From Streptomyces drozdowiczii (GTDB lineage: Bacteria; Actinomycetota; Actinomycetes; Streptomycetales; Streptomycetaceae): a stretch of 64,000 nt of DNA. A program made the position numbers and the translations under genes. Positions 61,269 through 64,000 of this stretch are shown here, one piece after another (within the stretch, counting starts at the first letter, position 1; each line of letters opens with the position of its first letter). Location: positions 6,572,001-6,636,000 of the forward strand of contig NZ_CP098740.1 in NCBI RefSeq assembly GCF_026167665.1, in the 5' to 3' direction. The notes under the pieces were generated by a model, which was not told the DNA's origin, made no database searches, and saw nothing but the letters and a program-made list of their open reading frames with translations.

Positions 61269-61730
61269 TCAGCCCGCCGCCTTTCGGATGAGCGCGGTGA
61301 TCTGCTCCTCGGTGGCCGTGGTCAGTTCGGTCAGGGCGTACGCGGTCGGCCACATCGTGCCGTCGTCCAGCGCGGCCTGGTCGCTGAAGCCGAGCGTCGC
61401 GTACCTCGACTTGAACTTCTCCGCGCTCTGGAAGTGGCAGACGACCTTGCCGTCCCTGGCGTACGCCGGCATGCCGTACCAGAGCTTCGGCGCCAGCTCC
61501 GGAGCGGCCTCTCTGATGATCTTGTGGATGCGCTCGGCGAGGGCGCGGTCGGCGTCCCGCATCTCGGTGATCTTCGCGAGGACGTCCTGCTCCGCCGCAG
61601 CCTCCTTCTCGGCCCGGGACGCGCCGCGCCGGGAGGCCGCCTTCTTCTCCTCGCGCGCGTGCTCCTTCATCGCGGCCCGCTCCTCGGCGGTGAATCCGCT
61701 GTAGTGCTCGGAGGACTTCGACGTCGGCAT
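61269..61730 (-). CDS. DUF1801 (YdhG-like) protein
   Basis: 153 aa; ATG at 61730. A charged, helical N-terminus (AMKEHAREEKKAASRRGASRAEKEAAAEQD) precedes the DUF1801 domain with ELAPKLWYGMPAYARDGKVVCHFQ and ALTELTTATEEQITALIRKA. Function unknown; probably binds a small molecule or iron-like ligand. It may be the last gene of the AraC-VOC unit. Confidence 0.85.
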   Translation of the reverse strand: MPTSKSSEHYSGFTAEERAAMKEHAREEKKAASRRGASRAEKEAAAEQDVLAKITEMRDADRALAERIHKIIREAAPELAPKLWYGMPAYARDGKVVCHFQSAEKFKSRYATLGFSDQAALDDGTMWPTAYALTELTTATEEQITALIRKAAG

Positions 61731-61783
61731 GGCAGGGGTTCCTTTCGTACGGGGGAGGGCAGGGCGGAGAGCGGGCGTGCGGG

Positions 61784-62437
61784 TCAGGCGCGGTCGGCGG
61801 GGGCGGCGGGCTCCCAGGCGAAGCCGTCCGGGTCGGTGAAGGCTCCGGCGGTGCCGCCGAGGACGATCCGGTGGGAGCCGGCCGCGTCGTCCGGGACGCC
61901 GAGGTCCTTGGCGAGGGCGCGCCGCTTGTACAGGGCCAGCTTCACGGCGGAGGAGTCGGCGGGCCGGAACTCGGCGTACTTCCCGCCGAAGCTCTTGCCG
62001 ACGGCCAGCCCCCGGTCCACGTAGAACTGCTTGGTGGCCTTCACGTCCCGCACGCCGAGCAGCAGCACGAACTCGTCGATCTCGCGGGTGGCGGGCCCGG
62101 TGTCCTTCTTGGCCGAGGTCGCGATCTTCCAGATCGTCCCGTCCGGGGCCTGTACGACGCCGCCGTACCCCCACAGCGACTTGGCGGCCGGCTTCAGCAC
62201 GGTGGCCCCGGCGTCGACCGCGTCGGCGACGAAGCCGTCGACGGTGGCGGGGCCGGACACGGTGAGCGCCAGGGTGAAGCCGCGGAAACCGGTGTCCTGG
62301 GCCTCGCGGGCCCGCAGCCGGATGTGCGTGTCCACACCGAAGGCGGCGTAGAAGCGGCGGGCCGCCTCGATGTCGGCCACCTCAAGGGTGACGGAGGAGA
62401 GCGAGGTGGCGGGCTTGGTGTCAGTGGTGGTGTCCAT
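61784..62437 (-). CDS. VOC-superfamily (glyoxalase/bleomycin-resistance-like) protein
   Basis: 217 aa from the ATG at 62437. Two betaalphabetabetabeta repeats: VTLEVADIEAARRFYAAFGV ... GGVVQAPDGTIWKIAT and FVLLLGVRDVKATKQFYVDRG ... AFTDPDGFAWEPA. The metal ligands usual in glyoxalase I are partly present. It could be a dioxygenase-like or resistance protein; substrate unknown. Five bases after the AraC gene, so co-transcribed. Confidence 0.88.
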   Translation of the reverse strand: MDTTTDTKPATSLSSVTLEVADIEAARRFYAAFGVDTHIRLRAREAQDTGFRGFTLALTVSGPATVDGFVADAVDAGATVLKPAAKSLWGYGGVVQAPDGTIWKIATSAKKDTGPATREIDEFVLLLGVRDVKATKQFYVDRGLAVGKSFGGKYAEFRPADSSAVKLALYKRRALAKDLGVPDDAAGSHRIVLGGTAGAFTDPDGFAWEPAAPADRA

Positions 62438-62442
62438 GAACT

Positions 62443-62943
62443 TCACGTTAGGGGCCGGGCCGGTGCCTGGGCTTCTTGATTCCTGACCGCTCTCGCGACC
62501 CGCTGTGCCAGGCACGCCGGCAGCCCCTCGACACCGGGCGCCACCGCCGCGCCCGCGGCCCCGCCCCCGGTGGTGGCCGCCTCGTCCGCCAGGCGGCGGA
62601 AGCGCTCCGGGGGCAGGCCGACCAGCTCGGTGAAGCGGGCGGTGAATATCCCCGGTGTCGCGCAGCCGACCGCCGCGCCCACGGCGTCGACGCCGAGACC
62701 GCCCCGCAGCAGCAGCGTCGCGCGGTCCACGCGACGCGCGGTCAGATAGGCGTACGGGGACTGCCCGTAGACGGTCCGGAATCGCCGACCGAGGCAGCCG
62801 GGTGCCATGCCCGCCCCGCGCGCGAGCGCCACCACGTCCAGCGGCGCGGCGTAGGTCCGGTCGATCAGGTCGCGGACGCGACGCAGCCGCGCCACGTCGG
62901 CCGGGCGGTTCCCCGGGGTGCTGCGTATGGGTGAGATGTCCAT
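62443..62943 (-). CDS. AraC-family regulator
   Basis: 166 aa; ATG at 62943. The two AraC HTHs span about 22-120: IDRTYAAPLDVVALARGAGMAPGCLGRRFRTVYGQSPYAYLTARRVDRATLLLRGGLGVDAVGAAVGCATPGIFTARFTELVGLPPERFR is the conserved stretch (shown here only in part by motif: LARGAGM, GQSPYAYL, VGCATPGIF). It lacks an N-terminal ligand domain, so it is a short form. Probably controls the VOC and DUF1801 genes that follow. Confidence 0.9.
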   Translation of the reverse strand: MDISPIRSTPGNRPADVARLRRVRDLIDRTYAAPLDVVALARGAGMAPGCLGRRFRTVYGQSPYAYLTARRVDRATLLLRGGLGVDAVGAAVGCATPGIFTARFTELVGLPPERFRRLADEAATTGGGAAGAAVAPGVEGLPACLAQRVARAVRNQEAQAPARPLT

Positions 62944-63013
62944 GTCCAGCAGGCTAGGGACGCCCCGGCGCCCCCCGCTTCTCGATTCCTGATGAGCCCG
63001 GCCGGACGCGCCG

Positions 63014-63553
63014 TCAGGCGCCCTGCCGCTTCCGGGTGGCGTAGGTGCGGGACTTGTTGCGGTTGCCGCACACCTTCATCGAGCACCAGCGACGGCTGCG
63101 GTTCTTCGAGACGTCCCAGAACGCCCAGGCGCAGGTGTGCTCCGCGCAGCGCTTGAGCCGGGCCGCGTCGCCCGTGGTGACCAGTTCGTTCCAGGCGATG
63201 GCCAGGGCGGCCAGGGGCCGGCGCTCCGGCGGCAGCCCCGGGGCGGCGGTGAGCGTGCCCCGGGCGGTGACCAGCACCGGGTGCGCGGCGAGGACCCGCT
63301 CGGCGGCGGCGAGCAGTGCGGGGTCGGGGGTGTCGCCCACATGGGCGCCCAACTCCTCCCTGAGGCCCGCGCGCAGGGCGAGGTAGTCGGCGTGCACCTC
63401 CGCCGCGATCTCCGCCGGGGCGTCGAGCAGACCGCGTCCGGTGAGCCAGGCGGACAGCCCGGCGGCGGTCGTGATCTCGTCGCTCGCCTCCTCCACGTCG
63501 ACCGTGTTGGCGAAGGCTTCGACCAGGACGGCCGGGACCGGCTGCTCCAGCAT
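63014..63553 (-). CDS. CGNR zinc-finger (ABATE-type) regulator
   Basis: 179 aa; ATG at 63553 with AAGGAG eight bases upstream. N-terminal ABATE domain: LVEAFANTVDVEE, LSAWLTGRGLL. The C-terminal CGNR finger is intact: LKRCAEHTCAWAFWDVSKNRSRRWCSMKVCGNRNKSR, with four cysteines. The family is thought to bind DNA and often pairs with MFS genes. It is divergent from an MFS gene and a near-palindrome lies between them. Confidence 0.92.
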   Translation of the reverse strand: MLEQPVPAVLVEAFANTVDVEEASDEITTAAGLSAWLTGRGLLDAPAEIAAEVHADYLALRAGLREELGAHVGDTPDPALLAAAERVLAAHPVLVTARGTLTAAPGLPPERRPLAALAIAWNELVTTGDAARLKRCAEHTCAWAFWDVSKNRSRRWCSMKVCGNRNKSRTYATRKRQGA

Positions 63554-63640
63554 GCGCGTCACTCCTTCCACACCCCCGCCATTCTACCGGCTATCCGTTT
63601 TACCGGTTGCGCGGAGGGAGCGGCGTGGGGCACAGTGCTC

Positions 63641-63666
63641 TCACCGGCTAACGCGTTAGACGGTGA
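63641..63666. promoter_or_regulatory. 26-bp near-palindrome upstream of the last MFS gene
   Basis: Outer arms TCACCG / CGGTGA and an inner perfect core CTAACGCGTTAG (63648-63659); 24 of 26 positions match. It ends 39 bases before the MFS start. It is the clear operator candidate for the adjacent CGNR/MFS pair. Confidence 0.75.
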
Positions 63667-63705
63667 GACGGCTCGGTGCCGAGACGACCAGGGGGATGGA
63701 CGGCC

Positions 63706-64000
63706 ATGACCACGACAGCGCCCGAACACACAGGCACCGCGACCGCGCGGCACGACACCCGGACGCGCCTCGGCCGCCGTAACACCGCCGTCCTCGTGGC
63801 CTTCACCGCCGCGACCAACCTCGCCGACGGCGTGATGAAGATGGCGCTCCCCCTGCTCGCCGCCCAGCTCACCGGCTCACCCGCGCAAGTCACCGCCGTC
63901 TCCCTGACCCTGACGCTGCCGTGGCTGCTCATCGCCCTGCACATCGGCGTCCTCGTCGACCGCTTCGACCGCCGTAGGCTGCTCTGGACGGCGAACGGCA
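63706..64000 (+). CDS. MFS transporter, N-terminal part (cut by window end)
   Basis: ATG at 63706 after GGGGGATGGA; 98 codons visible and still open. Helix 1 NTAVLVAFTAATNLADGVMKMALPLLA and helix 2 VTAVSLTLTLPWLLIALHIGVLVDRFDRRRLL, with the motif A region GVLVDRFDRRRL. This is typical of the DHA3-like macrolide/general efflux MFS branch. The divergent CGNR regulator probably controls it. Confidence 0.9.
   Translation, partial: MTTTAPEHTGTATARHDTRTRLGRRNTAVLVAFTAATNLADGVMKMALPLLAAQLTGSPAQVTAVSLTLTLPWLLIALHIGVLVDRFDRRRLLWTANG

Overview
The window is high-GC actinobacterial DNA and almost certainly comes from a Streptomyces chromosome. Support for this comes from extreme third-position GC, frequent GTG starts, dense ATGA/GTGA overlaps, a gamma-butyrolactone-receptor-type TetR regulator, a spore-associated-protein-like secreted protein, an LAETG (sortase E type) surface protein and many secreted glycoside hydrolases. 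The gene mix is typical of an accessory chromosome arm. I see no rRNA, tRNA, CRISPR array, insertion sequence or phage genes.

Layout. 1-11260: the 3' end of a nonribosomal peptide synthetase (NRPS) cluster cut by the left edge, with modules [C]-A-T-E | C-A-T-C-A-T-R. The terminal reductase (R) domain and my hand-read A-domain codes suggest a peptide ending in D-Gln-like / Val-Ile-like / Phe-aldehyde. 11368-21230: SapA-like secreted protein, TerD-like protein, large secreted GH31 enzyme with two carbohydrate-binding modules, LysE-type exporter, DUF1838 protein, secreted lipase, LAETG wall protein, GNAT. 21266-26955: a redox block of two aldo/keto reductases, a quinone-reductase-like flavoprotein, an SDR and an F420/NADP-type reductase, with an XRE (MmyB-like) and an HxlR regulator. 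27082-30937: secreted GH76 alpha-mannanase and a frameshifted UvrA-like ABC ATPase. 31449-35617: a tight minus-strand operon of an MfnB-type furan synthase, an aldehyde dehydrogenase, a zinc alcohol dehydrogenase and a methyltransferase. This is the best candidate for an undescribed pathway in the window.

36144-49951: secreted GH30 glucanase with CBM13, TetR, GNAT, AOC-like secreted protein, then a minus-strand sugar operon read from LacI (49951) leftward. It contains an ABC sugar importer (binding protein and two permeases), GH130 mannoside phosphorylase/mannosidase, Gfo/Idh/MocA oxidoreductase, GH13 alpha-glucosidase and phosphomannomutase. The logic is mannoside uptake, phosphorolysis to mannose 1-phosphate and conversion to mannose 6-phosphate. 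Two identical CAAACCGGTTTG operators lie upstream of lacI, 32 bp apart. With the GH76 and GH30 enzymes the region looks equipped to digest fungal or yeast walls.

50076-64000: gamma-butyrolactone-receptor homologue, HAD phosphatase, dihydroxyacetone-kinase subunits DhaL/DhaK with a 30-bp repeat at the dhaL end, then several regulator/efflux pairs, each with a recognisable operator: MarR/MFS, TetR/MFS with three sites, and CGNR/MFS with a 26-bp near-palindrome. Between them lie an ArsR-like regulator, an M23 peptidase, a DHFR-like reductase, an AraC-VOC-DUF1801 group and two gene remnants. The last MFS gene runs off the right edge.
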